From: Amaranthus tricolor
Lineage: Eukaryota; Streptophyta; Magnoliopsida; Caryophyllales; Amaranthaceae
Assembly: GCF_026212465.1 (NCBI RefSeq)
Contig: NC_080057.1
Coordinates: forward strand, 12,143,879-12,207,878
Reading direction: 5' to 3'
DNA: 64,000 nucleotides
This document shows, piece after piece, positions 22,926 to 36,712 of the stretch. The notes below the pieces were generated by a model, which was given only the letters and a program-made list of their open reading frames with translations, was not told the DNA's origin and ran no database searches. A program made the translations under genes and the position numbers. Position 1 is the first letter of the stretch; every line of letters begins with the position of its first letter.

Positions 22926-25100
22926 TTGGGATATTTATTATGTTGAAGTGGTTAGAATTGAAAATCATACTCATATGCTATAAATTGCGTGCTAGGTTTC
23001 TATTTTATGAGTTTTTAAAGATTTTTTGGCACTTTCGCGCATAAAGTAAATTAAACTTTGTTTGTTTTGCACGAAACTTTGCACACAAAACTATTTGGGT
23101 ATATATTATTGTGTTGAATTTGTTAGAATTAAAAATCATAGTCATATGCTAGAAATTACGTGTCAAGTTACGATTTTATGGGTTTTTAAGCTTTTTTTGC
23201 ACCTTCGCAAATAAAGTAGCTCAAACTTGGTGTGTTTTGCACGAAGCATGGCACACAACACTATTTGGTATATATTATTGGGTTGAAGTGGTTGGAATTC
23301 AAAATCATAGTCATACGTTATAAATTACGTGGTAAATTGCGATTGTATGCGTTTTTAATCTTTTTTGGCAATTTCGCGCATAAAGTAGATCAAACTTGGT
23401 TTTGTTTTGCACAAACCTTGGCACACAAAACTATTTGGTATATATTATTGTGTTGAAGTGGTTAGAATCGAAAATCATACTCGTATGCTATAAATTACGT
23501 GCTAAGTTGCTATTTTATGGGTTTTTTACGCTTTTTTGGCACTTTCGCGCATAAAAAAGATCAAACTTGGTTTGTTTTGCACGAAACATGGCACACAAAT
23601 CTGTTTGGAATATGTAATTGTGTTTAAGTGGTTAGAATTGAAAATCATAGTCATATGTTAGAAATTACGTGTTAAGATGCCATTTTAAGGTTTTGAAGCT
23701 TTTTTTGGCAATTTCGCGCATAAAGTAGATCAAACTTGGTTTGTTTTGCACAAAACTTGGCACACAAAACTATTTGGCATATATTATGGTATTGAAGTGG
23801 TTAGAATTTATAATCCTCGTCATATTCTAGAAATTACGTGTTAAGTTTCGATTTTTTGGGTTTTTAAGCTTTTTGGGCACATTCGCGAATAAAGTAGCTC
23901 AAACTTGGTGTGTTTTGCACGAATCTTCGCACACAACACTATTTGGGATATATTATTATGTTGAAGTGGTTAGAATTGAAAATCTTACTCATATGCTATA
24001 AGTTACGTGCTTGGTTCTATTTTATGAGTTTTTAAAGATTTTTTTGGTACTTTCGCGCATAAAGTAAATAAAACTTTGTTTGTTTTGCACGAAACTTGGG
24101 ACACAAAACTATTTGGTATATATTATTGTGTTGAATTAGTTAGAACTGAAAATCTTAGTCATATGCTAGAAATTACGTGTTAAGTTACGATTTTATTGGT
24201 TTTTTAAGCTTTTTTTACACTTTCGCAAATAAAGTAGCTCAAACTGTGTGTGTTTTGCACGAAGCATGGCACACAACACTATTTGGTATATATTATTGGG
24301 TTGAAGTGGTTGGAATTCAAAATCATAGTCTTACGTTATAAATTACGTGCTAATTTGCGATTGTATGGGTTTTTAATCTTTTTTGGCAATTTCGCATAAA
24401 GTAGATCAAACTTGGTTTGTTTTGCACAAAACTTGGCACACAAAACTATTTGATATATATTATTGTGTTGAAGTGGTTTAGAATTGAAAATCATACTCGT
24501 ATGCTATAAATTACGTGCTAAGTTGCTATTTTATGGGTTTTTACGCTTTTTTGGCACTTTCGCGCATAAACAAGATCAAGCTTGGTTTGTTTTGCACGAA
24601 ACATGGCACACAAATCTATTTGGAATATATAATTGTGTTTAAGTGGTTAGAATTGAAAATCATAGTCATATGTTAGAAATTACGTGCTAAGATGCCATTT
24701 TATAGGTTTTGAATCTTTTTTGGCAATTTCGCGCATAAAGTAGATCAAACTTAGTTTGTTTTGCACTAAACTTGGCACACAAAACTATTTGGCATATATT
24801 ATTGTGTTGAAGTGGATAGAATTTAAAATCCTCGTTATATTCTATAAATTACGTGTTAAGTTTCGATTTTTTTTGGGTTTTTTAAGCTTTTTGGGAACAT
24901 TCGCGAATAAAGTAGCTCAAACTTTGTGTGTTTTGCACGAATCATGGCACACAACACTATTTGGGATATATTATTATGTTGAAGTGGTTGGAATTGAAAA
25001 TCATACTCATATGCTATAAATTACGTGCTTGGTTTCTATTTTATGAGTTTTTAAAGATTTTTTTGACACTTTCGCGCATAAAGTAAATAAATCTTGTTTG
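21518..25100 (+). repeat. 6-monomer higher-order repeat (about 1015 bp)
   Basis: Diagnostic steps recur at one-kilobase spacing. The cgcataaaaaagatc variant is at 21518, 22533, 23546 and 24561 (1015, 1013, 1015 bp). The gggata step is at 21917, 22929, 23945 and 24963. Six monomers of 169 bp give 1014 bp. Confidence 0.8.
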
Positions 25101-28100
25101 TTTTGCACGAAACTTGGCACACAAAACTATTTGGTATATATTATTGTTTTTAATTTGTTAGAATTTAAAATCATAGCCATATGCTAGAAATTACGTGTTT
25201 AGTTGCGATTTTATGGGTTTTTAAGCTTTTTTGGCACTTTCGCAAATAAAGTAGCTAAAACTTGGTGTCTTTTGCACGAATCATGGCACACAACACTATT
25301 TGGTATATATTATTGTGTTGAAGTGGTTGGAATTAAAAATCACAGTCATACGCTATAAATTACGTGTTAAGTTGCGAATGTATGGGTTTTTAAGCTTTTT
25401 GGCAATTTCACGCATAAAGTAGATCAAACATGGTTTGTTTTGCACAAAAACTTCGCACACAAAACTATTTGGCATATATTATTTTGTTGAAGTGGTTAGA
25501 ATTTAAAATCCTCGTCATAATCAAGAAATTACGTGTTAAATTGCGATTTTTTGGGTTTTTAAGCTTTTTGGGCACATTCACGAATAAAGTAGCTCAAACT
25601 TAGTGTGTTTTGCACTAATCTTGGCACACAACACTATTTTTGATATATTATTATGTTGAAAAGTGGTTAGAATTGAAAATCATAGTCATATGCTAGAAAT
25701 TACGTGTTAAGTTGCGATTTTATGGGTTTTTATGCTTTTTTTGTACTTCCGCGGGTAAAGTAGCTCAAACTTAGTGTGTTTTGGACGAAACATGGCGCAC
25801 AACACTATTTGGTATATATTATTGTGTTGAAGTGGTTGGAATTGATAATTATTCTCATATGCTAGAACTTACGTGCTAAGTTGCGATTTTATGGGTTTTC
25901 AAGCTTTTTTGGCACTTTCGCGTTTAAAGTTGATCAAACTTGGTTTGTTTTGCATGAAACTTAGCACACAACACTATTTGGTATATATTATTGTGTTGAA
26001 GTGGGTTAGAATTGAAAATCATACTCATATATTATAAATTACGTGCTAAGTTGCGATTTTATGGGCTTTAAAGCTTTTTTAGCACTTTCGCGCATAAAGT
26101 AGCTCAAACATGGTTGTGTTTTGAACGAAACTTGGCACACAACACCATTTGGGATATATTATTGTGTTGAAATTGTAGGAATTGAAAATCATACTCATAT
26201 GCTATAAATTACGTACCATTTTCTATTTTATGAGTTTTTTAAGGTTTTTGGTACTTTCGCGCATAAAGTAAATCAAACTTTGTTTGTTTTGCACGAAACT
26301 TGGCACACAAAATATTTGGTATATATTATTGTGTTGAAGAAGTTAGAATTGAAAATCATAGTCATATGCTAGGAAATTACGTGTTAAGCTGCTATTTTAT
26401 GGGTTTTTTTTAACTTTTTTCGCACTTTCGCGCATAAATTAGATCAAACTTTATTTGTTTTGCATGACACTTGGCACACAACACTATTTCGTATATATTA
26501 TTTTGTTGAAGTGGTTAGAATTGAAAATCATACTCGGTATGCCATAAATTACGTGCTAAGTTGCGATTTTATAGGTTCTTAAGCTTTTTTTGCACTTTCG
26601 CGCATAAAGAAGATCAAACTTGGTTTGTTTTGCACGAAACATGGCACACAAAACTATTTGATATAAATTCTTGTGTTGAAGTGGTTTTAATTAAAAATCA
26701 TTGACATATGCAAGAAATTACGTGTTAAGTTGCGATTTTATGGGTTTTGAAGCTTTTTTAGCACTTTTGCGCATAAAGGAGATCAAACTTGGGTTTGTTA
26801 TGCACGAAACTTGGCACACAACACTATATGGTATATATTATTGTGTTGAAGAGGTTAGAATCGAAAATCATAGTCATATGCTAGAAATTACATGTTAAGT
26901 TGCGATTTTATGGGTTTTTTAAGCTTTTTTTTCCACTTTTGCAAATAAAGTAGATCAAACTTGGTGTGTTTTGCACGAAACATGGTACACAACACTATTT
27001 GGTATATATTATTGTGTTGAAGTGGTTGGAATTCAAAATCATAGTCATACGCTATAAATTACGTGCTAAGTTGCTATTGTTTGGGTTTTTAAGCTTTTTT
27101 GGCAATTTCGCGCATAAAGTAGATCAAACTTGGTTTGTATTGCACAAAACTTGGCACACAAAACTATTTGGTATATATTATTGTGTTGAAGTGGTTAGAA
27201 TTTAAAATCCTAGTCATATTCTAGAAATTACGTGTTAAGTTGCGATTTTTTGATTTTTAAGATTTTTGGGCATCTTCGCACATAAGGTAGCTCAAACTTA
27301 GTTTGTTTGCAAGAAACTTCGCACACAAGACTATTTGGAATATATTATAGTGTTGAAGTAGTTAGAATTGAAAATCATAGTCATATGCTAGAAATTACGT
27401 GTTAAGTTGCGATTTTTATGGGTTTTAAACTTTTTTGGCACTTTCGCGGATAAAGTAGCTCAAATTTTGTTTGTTTTGCACGAAACTTGGCACACAACAT
27501 TATTCGGTATATATTATTGTGTTGAAGTGGTTAGAATTGAAAATAATACTCATATACTAGAAACTTACGTGCTAAGTTGCGATTTTTTTGGGTTTTTTAT
27601 GCTTTTTTCGCGCTTTCGCGCATAAAGTTGATCAAACATGGTTTGTTTTGTACGAAACTTAGCACACAACACTAATTGGTATATATTATTGTGTTGAAGT
27701 GGTTAGAATTGAAAATCATACTCATATGCTATAAATTACGTGCTAGGTTTCTATTTTATGAGTTTTTAAAGTCTTTTTGGCACTTTCGCGCATAAAGTAA
27801 ACCAAAACTTTGTTTGCTTTAGACGAAACTTGGAACACAAAGCTATTTGGTATATTGTGTTGAATTTATTAGAGTTGAAAATCATAGTTATATTCTAGAA
27901 ATTACGTGTTAAGTTGTGTTTTTATGGGTTTTTAAACTCTTTTTCTCACTTTCGCGCATAAAGTAGATCAAACTTTATTTGTTTTGCATGACACTTGGCA
28001 CACAACATCGTATATATTATTTTGTTGAAGTGGATAGAATGGAAAATCATACTCGTATGCTATAAATTATGTGCTAAGTTGCGATTTTATGGGTTTTTAC

Positions 28101-28237
28101 GCTTTTTTGGCACTACGCGCTTAGAAAAGATCAAACTTGGTTTGTTTTGCACGAAACATGGCACACAAATCTATTTGGAATATATTATTGTGTTGAAGTG
28201 GTTAGAATTGAAAATGATAGTCATATGCTAGAAATTA
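25101..28237 (+). repeat. Satellite block without clear higher-order period
   Basis: About 18 monomers of mixed variants. Some resemble monomers in neighbouring blocks, but I could not follow a regular multi-monomer period by eye. No other feature is seen. Confidence 0.6.
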
Positions 28238-30436
28238 CCTGTTAAGTTGCGATTTTATGGGTTTTCAAGCTTTTTTTGGCATTTTTTTTGCATAAAGTAG
28301 CTCAAACTTGGTTTGTTATGCACGTAACATAGCACACAACACCATATAGTATATATTATTGTGTTAAAGCGGTTAGAATTGAAAATCATAGTCATATGCT
28401 AGAACTTACTTGTTAAGTTGCGATTTTATGGGTTTTTAAGCATTTTTTTGCACTTTCGCGGGTAAAGTAGCTCAAATTTAGTGTGTTTTGCACGAAACAT
28501 GGCACACAACACTAGTTGGTATATATTATTATGTTGAAGTGGTTGGAATTGAAAATCTTTCTCATATACTAGAACTTACGTGCGAAGTTGCGATTTTATG
28601 GGTTTTTAAGCTTTTTGGCACTTTCGCGTTTAAAGTTGATCAAACTTGGTTTTTTTTGCACGAAACCTAGCACACAACACTATTTGGTATATATTATTGT
28701 GTTGAAGTGGTTAGAATTTAAAATCGTACTCATATGCTATAAATTACGTTCTAAGTTGCGATTTTATGGGCTTTAAAGCTTTTTTAGCACTTTCGCGCAT
28801 AAAGTAGCTCAAACTTGGTGTGTGTTGCACGAAACTTGGCACACAACACTATTTGGGGATATATTATAGTGTTGAAATTTTAAGAATTGAAAATCATACT
28901 CATATGCTATAAATTACGTGCTAGGTTTCTATTTTATGAGTTTTTTAAGCTTCTTTGGTACTTTCGCGCATAAAGTAAATCAAACTTTGTTTGTTTTGCA
29001 CGAAACATTGGCACACAAAACTATTTGGTATATATTATTGTGTTGAATTTGTTAGAATTCAAAATCATAGTCATATGCTAGAAATTACGTGTTAAGTTGC
29101 GATTTTATGGGTTTTTTTTAACTTTTTTCGCACTTTCACGCATAAAGTAGATAAAAATTTATTTGGTTTTGCATGACACTTGGCACACAACACTATTTCG
29201 TATACATTATTTTGTTGAAGTGGTTAGAATTGAAAATCATACTCGTATGCTATAAATTACGTGCTAAGTTACGATTTTATGGGTTCTTAAGCTTTTTTTT
29301 CACTTTCGCGCATAAAGAAGATCAAACTTGGTTTATTTTGCACGAAACATGGCACACAAAAATATTTGATATAAATTATTGTGTTGAAGTGGTTGGAATT
29401 GAAAATCATAGTCATATGCAAGATATTAAGTTGCGATTTTATGGGTTTTGAAGCTTTTTTCGCACTTTTGCGCATAAAGGAGATCAAACTTGGATTGTTA
29501 TGCACGAAACTTGGCACACAACACTATATGGTATATATTATTGTGTTGAAGAGGTTAGAATTTAAATTCATAGTCATATGCTAGAAATTACGTGTTAAGT
29601 TTCGGTTTTATTGGTTTTTAAGCTTTTTTTGTACTTTTGCGCATAAAGTATCTCAAACTTGGTGTGTCTTGCACGAAACCTTGCACAAAACACTATTTGG
29701 TATATAATATTGTGTTGAAGTGGTTAGAATTGAAAATCATATTCATATGCTATAAATTACGTGCTTATTTGCGATTTTATAGGTTTTTAAGCTTTTTTGG
29801 CACATTCGCACATAAAGTAGCTCAAACTTGGTTTGTTTTGCACGAAACTAGGCACACAACACTATTTGGAATATATTATTGTGTTGAAGTGGTTGGAATT
29901 GAAAATCATAGTCATATGCTATAAATTACGTGATAAGTTGCGATTTTATTGGGCTTTTTAGCTTTTTTGGCAATTTCGCGCATAAAGTAGATCAAACTTG
30001 GTTTGTTTTGCACAAAACGTAGCACACAAAACTATTTGGTATATATTATTGTGTTGAATTGGTTAGAATTTAAAATCCTAGTCATATAATAGAAATTACG
30101 TGTTAAGTTGCACTTTTTTGGGTTATTAAGCTTTTTGGACACATTCGCGCATAAAGTAGGTCTAACTTAGTTTGTTTTGCTCGAAACTTGCCACACAACA
30201 CTATATGGTATAGATTATTGAGTATAAGCGGTTAAAATTTAAAATCATAGTCATATGCTAGAAATTATGTGTTAAGTTGCGATTGTATAGATTTTAAACT
30301 TTTTTGGCACTTTCGCGCATAAAGTAGCTCAAACTTGGTTTGTTTTGCACGAACCCATGGCAGACAAATCTATTTGGAATATATTATTGTGTTGAAGTGG
30401 TTAGAATTGAAAATGATAGTCATATGCTAGAAATTA
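28238..30436 (+). repeat. 13-monomer satellite block, copy A
   Basis: 2199-bp block. Anchors attacctgtt at 28238 and tgcgaagttg at 28581 recur at 30437 and 30778 (spacing 2199 and 2197, equal to 13 x 169). Confidence 0.8.
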
Positions 30437-32586
30437 CCTGTTAAGTTGCGATTTTTATGGGGTTTTCAAGATTTTTGGCATTTTTTCGCATAAAGTAGCT
30501 TAAACATGGTTTGTTATGCACATAACATGGCACACAACACCATATAGTATATATTATTGTGTTAAAGCGGTTAGAATTGAAAATCATAGTCATATGCTAG
30601 AAATTACGTGTTAAGTTGCGATTTTATGGGTTTTTAAGCATTTTTTGCACTTTCGCGGGTAAAGTAGCTCAAATTTAGTGTGTTTTGCACGAAACATGGC
30701 ACACAACACTAGTTGGTATATATTATTGTGTTGAAGTGGTTGGAATTGAAAATCTTTCTCATATACTAGAACTTACGTGCGAAGTTGCGATTTTATGGGT
30801 TTTTATGCTTTTTGGCACTTTCGCGTTTAAATTTGATCAAACTTGGTTTGTTTTGCACGAAACTTAGCACACAACACTATTTGGTATATATTATTGTGTT
30901 GAAGTGGTTAGAATTGAAAATCGTACTCATGTGCTATAAATTACGTTCTAAGTTGCGATTTTATGGGCTTTAAAGCTTTTTTAGCACTTTCGCGCATAAA
31001 GTAGCTCAAACTTGGTGTGTATTGCACGAAACTTGGCACACAACACTATTTGGGATATATTATAGTGTTGAAATTTTAAGAATTGAAAATCATACTCATA
31101 TGCTATAAATTACGTGCTAGGTTTCTATTTTATGAGTTTTTTAAGCTTCTTTGGTACTTTCGCGCATAAAGTAAATCAAACTTTGTTTGTTTTGCACGAA
31201 ACATTGGCACACAAAACTATTTGGTATATATTATTGTGTTGAATTTGTTAGAATTCAAAATCATAGTCATATGCTAGAAATTACGTGTTAAGTTGCGATT
31301 TTATGGGTTTTTTTTTTAACTTTTTTCGCACTTTCACGCATAAAGTAGATCAAACTTTATTTGTTTTGCATGACACTTGCCACACAACACTATTTCGTAT
31401 ATATTATTTTGTTACGATTTTATGGGTTCTTAAGCTTTTTTTGCACTTTCGCGCATAAAGAAGATCAAACTTGGTTTATTTTGCACGAAACATGGCACAC
31501 AAAAATATTTGATATAAAATATTGTGTTGAAGTGGTTGGAATTGAAAATCATAGTCATATGCAAGAAATTACGTATTAAGTTACGATTTTATGGGTTTTG
31601 AAGCTTTTTTAGCACTTTTGCGCATAAAGGAGATCAAACTTAGTTTGTTATGCACGAAACTTGGCACACAACACTATATGGTATATATTATTGTGCTGAA
31701 GAGGTTAGAATTTAAATTCATAGTCATACGCTAGAAATTACGTGTTAAGTTGCGGTTTTATGGGTTTTTAAGCTTTTTTTGTACTTTTGCGCATAAAGTA
31801 TCTCAAACTTGGTGTGTCTTGCACGAAACCTTGCACACAACACTATTTGGTATATAATATTGTGTTGAAGTGGTTAGAATTGAAAATCATATTCATATGC
31901 TATAAATTACGTGCTTATTTGCGATTTTATAGGTTTTTAAGCGTTTTGGCACATTCGCACATAAATTAGCTCAAACTTGGTTTGTTTTGCACGAAACTTG
32001 GCACACAACACTATTTGGTATATATTATTGTGTTGAAGTGGTTGGAATTGAAAATCATAGTCATATGCTATAAATAACGTGATAAGTTGCGATTTTATTG
32101 GGCTTTTTAGCTTTTTTGGCAATTTCGCGCATAAAGTAGATCAAACTTGGTTTGTTTTGCACAAAACATAACACACAAAACTATTTGGTATATATTATTG
32201 TGTTGAATTGGTTAGAATTTAAAATCCTAGTCATATGATAGAAATTACGTGTTAAGTTGCACTATTTTGGGTTATTAAGCTTTTTGGGCACATTCGCGCA
32301 TAAAGTAGGTCTAACTTAGTTTGTTTTGCACGAAACATGCCACACAACACTATAAGGTATAGATTAGTGTGTCAAAGCGGTTAAAATTTAATATCTTAGT
32401 CATATGCTAGAAATTATGTGTTAAGTTGCGATTTTATAGATTTTAAACTTTTTTGGCACTTTCGCGCATAAAGTAGCTCAAACTTGGTTTGTTTTGCACG
32501 AAACATGGTAGACAAATCTATTTGGAATATATTATTGTGTTGAAGTGGTTAGAATTGAAAATGATAGTCATATGCTAGAAATTACG
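30437..32586 (+). repeat. 13-monomer satellite block, copy B
   Basis: 2150-bp second copy. It is shorter mainly because one monomer lost about 50 bp at 31411-31416, where ttttgtt joins directly to acgatttt. Confidence 0.8.
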
Positions 32587-33148
32587 TGTTAAGTTGCGAT
32601 TTTATGGGTTTTCAAGCTTTTTTTGGCATTTTTTCGCATAAAGTAGCTCAAACTTGGTTTGTTATGCACGTAACATGGCACACTACACCATATAGTATAT
32701 ATTATTGTGTTGAAGCGGTTAGAATTGAAAATCATAGTCATATGCTAGAAATTACGTGTTAAGTTGCGATTTTATGGGTTTTTAAACATTTTTTGCTCTT
32801 TCGCGGGTAAAGTAGCTCACATTTAGTGTGTTTTGCACGAAACATGGCACACAACATTATTCGGTATATATTATTGTGTTAAGTTGCGATTTTATAGATT
32901 TTAAACTTTTTTGGCACTTTCGCGCATAAAGTTGCTCAAACTTGGTTTGTTTTGCACGAAACTTGGCACACAACACTATTTGGTATATATCATTGTGTTG
33001 AAGTGGTTAGAATAGAAAATCATACTAAAATGCGAGAAATTACGTGCTAAGTTGCGATTTTATGGGTTTTTAAGCTTTTTTGACACTTTTGCGCTTAAAG
33101 TAGATCAAACTTGGTTTGTTTTGCACGAAACTTGGCACACAACACTAG
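32587..33148 (+). repeat. Satellite monomers with a truncated copy
   Basis: Transition between the 13-monomer blocks and the first 21-monomer unit. At 32880 a monomer lost 49 bp between two gtgtt steps. The sequence then matches the part of the 21-monomer unit seen at about 46950-47170. Confidence 0.7.
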
Positions 33149-36100
33149 TTGGTGTATATTATTGTGTTGAAGTGGTTAGAATTGAAAAACATACTCATAT
33201 GCTTAAAATTACGAGCTAAGTTGCGATATTATGGATTTTTAAGCTTTTTTGGCACTTTCGCGGATAAAGTAGCTCAAACTTGGTATGTTTTGCACGAAAC
33301 TTGGCACACAACACTATTTTGTATATATCATTATGTTGAAGTGGTTAGAATTGAAAATCATACTCATATGCTAGAACTTACGTGCCAAGTTGAGCTTTTG
33401 TGAGTTTTAATGCTTTTTTGTCACTTTCGCACATAAAGTAGATCAAAGTTGGATCGTTTTGCACAAAACTTGGCACACAAAACTACTTGGTATATATTAT
33501 TGTGTTGAAGTAGTTAGAATTAAAAATCATAGTCATATGCTAGAAATTACGTGTTAAGTTGCGATTTTATGGGTTTTAAACTTTTTAGGCACATTCGCGG
33601 ATAAAGTAGCTCAAATTTTGTTTGTTTTGCACGAAACTTGGCACACAACATTATTCGGTATATATTATTGTGTTGAAGTGGTTAGAATTGAAAATAATAC
33701 TCATATACTAGAACTTACGTGCTAAGTTTCGACTTTTTGGGTTTTTATGCTTTTTTCGCACTTTCGCGCATAAAGTTGATCAAACTTGGTTTGTTATCTA
33801 CGAAACTTAGCACACAACACTAATTGGTATATGTTATTGTGTTGAAGTGGTTAGAATTTAAAATCATACTCATATGCTATAAATTACGTGCTAGGTTTCT
33901 ATTTTATGAGTTTTTAAAGACTTTTTGGGACTTTCGCGCATAAATTAAATCAAACTTTGTTTGTTTTAGACGAAACTTGGAACACAAAACTATTTGGTAA
34001 ATATTATTGTGTCGAATTTATTAGACTTGAAAATCATAGTCATATGCTAGATATTACGTGTTAAGTTGCGTTTTTATGGGTTTTTAAACTCTTTTTCTCA
34101 CTTTCGCGCATAAAGTAGATCAAACTTTATTTGTTTTGCATGACACTTGGCACACAACACTATTTATTATATATTATTGTGTTGAAGTGGTTAGAATTGA
34201 AAATGATAGTCATATGCTAGAAATTACGTGCTAAGATGTGATTTTATGGGTTTTTACGCTTTTTTGGCACTTCGCGCTTAGAAAAGATCAAACTTGGTTT
34301 GTTTTGCACGAAACATGGCACACAAATCTATTTGGAATATATTATTGTGTTGAAGTGGTTAGAATTGAAAATGATAGTCATATGCTAGAAATTACGTGTT
34401 AAGTTGCGATTTTATGGGTTTTCAAGCTTTTTTGGCATTTTTTCGCATAAAGTAGCTCAAACTTGGTTTGTTATGCACGTAACATGGCACACTACACCAT
34501 ATAGTATATATTATTGTGTTGAAGCGGTTAGAATTGAAAATCATAGTCATATGCTAGAAATTATGTGTTAAGTTGCGATTTTATGGGTTTTTAAGCATTT
34601 TTTGCTCTTTCGCGGGTAAAGTAGCTCACATTTAGTGTGTTTTGCACGAAACATGGCACACAACACTAGTTCGTATATATTATTGTGGTGAAGTGGTTAG
34701 AATTGAAACTCTTTCTCATATACTAGAACTTACGTGCTAAGTTGCGATTTTATGGGGTTTTTAAGCTTTTTTGCACTTTCGCGTTTAAAGTTGATCAAAC
34801 TTGGTTTGTTTTGCACGAAACTTAGCACACAACACTATTTAGTATATATTATTGTGTTGAAGTGGTTAGAATTGAAAATCGTACTCATATGCTATAAATT
34901 ACGTTATAAGTTGCGATTTTATGGGCTTTAAAGCTTTTTTAGCACTTTCGAGCATAAAGTAGTTCAAACTTGGTGTGTTTTGCACGAAACTTGGCACACA
35001 ACACTATTTGGGATATATTATAGTGTTGAAATTTTAAGAATTGAAAATCATACTCATATGCTATAAATTACGTGCTAGGTTTCTATTTTATGAGTTTTTT
35101 AAGCTTCTTTGGTACTTTCGCGCATAAAGTAAATCAAACTTTGTTTGTTTTGCACGAAACATTGGCACACAAAACTATTTGGTATGTATTATTGTGTTGA
35201 ATTTGTTAGAATTGAAAATCATAGTCATATGCTAGAAATTATGTGTTAAGTTGCTATTTTATGGGTTTTTTTTAACTTTTTTCGCACTTTCACGCATAAA
35301 GTAGATCAAACTTTATTTGTTTTGCATGACACTTGGCACACAACACTATTTGGTATATATTATTTTGTTGAAGTGGTTAGAATTGAAAATCATACTCGTA
35401 TGCTATAAATTACGTGCTAAGTTGCGATTTTATGCGTTCTTAAGCTTTTTTTTGCACTTTCGCTTATAAAGAAGATCAAACTTGGTTTATTTTGCACAAA
35501 ACATGGCTCACAAAAATATAAGATAAAAATTATTGTGTTGAAGTGGTTGGAATTGAAAATCATAGTCATATGCAAGAAATTATGTATTAAGTTGCGATTT
35601 TATGGGTTTTGAAGCTTTTTTGGCACTTTTGCGCATAAAGGAGATCAAACTTGGTTTGTTATGCACGAAACATGGCACACAACACTATATGGTATATATT
35701 ATTGTGTTGAAGAGGTTAGAATTGAAAATCATAGTCATGTGCCAGAAATTAAGTGTTAAGTTGCGGTTTTATGGGTTTTTAAGCTTTTTTTGTACTTTTG
35801 CGCATAAAGTATTTCAAACTTGGTGTGTCTTGCACGAAACCTTGCACACAACACTATTTGGTATATAATATTGTGTTGAAGTGGTTAGAATTGAAAATCA
35901 TATTCATATGCTATAAATTACGTGCTAAGTTGCGATTTTATAGGTTTTTAAGCTTTTTTGGCACATTCGCACATAAAGTAGCTCAAACTTGGTTTGTTTT
36001 GCACGAAACTTGGCACACAACACTATTTGGTATATATTATTGTGTTGAAGTGGTTGGAATTGAAAATCATAGTCATATGCTATAAATTACGTGATAAGTT

Positions 36101-36712
36101 GCGATTTTATTGGGTTTTTTAGCTTTTTTAGCAATTTCGCGCATAAAGTAGATCAAACTTGGTTTGTTTTGCACAAAACATGGCACACAAAACTATTTGG
36201 TATATATTATTGTGTTGAATGGATTAGAATTTAAAATCCTAGTCATATGCTAGAAATTACGTGTTAAGTTGCACTTTTTTGGGTTTTTAAGCTTTTTGGG
36301 CACATTCGCGCATAAAGTAGGTCTAACTTAGTTTGTTTTGCACGAAACTTGGCACACAACATTATATGGTATAGATTATTGTGTTAAAGCGATTAAAATT
36401 TAAAATCATAGTCATGTGCTAGATATTATGTGTTAAGTTGCGATTTTATAGATTTTAAACTTTTTTGGCACTTTCGCGCATAAAGTAGCTCAAACTTGGT
36501 TTGTTTTGCACGAAACTTGGCACACAACACTATTTGGTATATATCATTGTGCTGAAGTGGTTAGAATAGAAAATCTTACTAACATGCTAGAAATTACGTG
36601 CTAAGTTGCGATTTTATGGGTTTTTAAGCTTTTTTGGCACTTTTGCGCTTATAGTAGATCAAACTTGGTTTGTTATGCACGAAACTTCGCACACAACACT
36701 ATTTGGTGTATA
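33149..36712 (+). repeat. Solitary 21-monomer higher-order unit
   Basis: About 3564 bp between two agttggtgta/atttggtgta steps. The monomer order matches the units at 47173 and beyond. Private variants (agactt near 34024, ttattatata near 34160, aagatgtgat near 34233, a shortened gcttttttgcac near 34763) are shared with the unit at 56814 and not with nearer units. Confidence 0.8.

Noticed and set aside
30656..30700. CENP-B-box-like TTCGCGGGTAAAG in some monomers
   Set aside because: It lacks the spacing of the essential bases of the mammalian CENP-B box, occurs only in some monomers, and plants are not expected to use that box in the same way.
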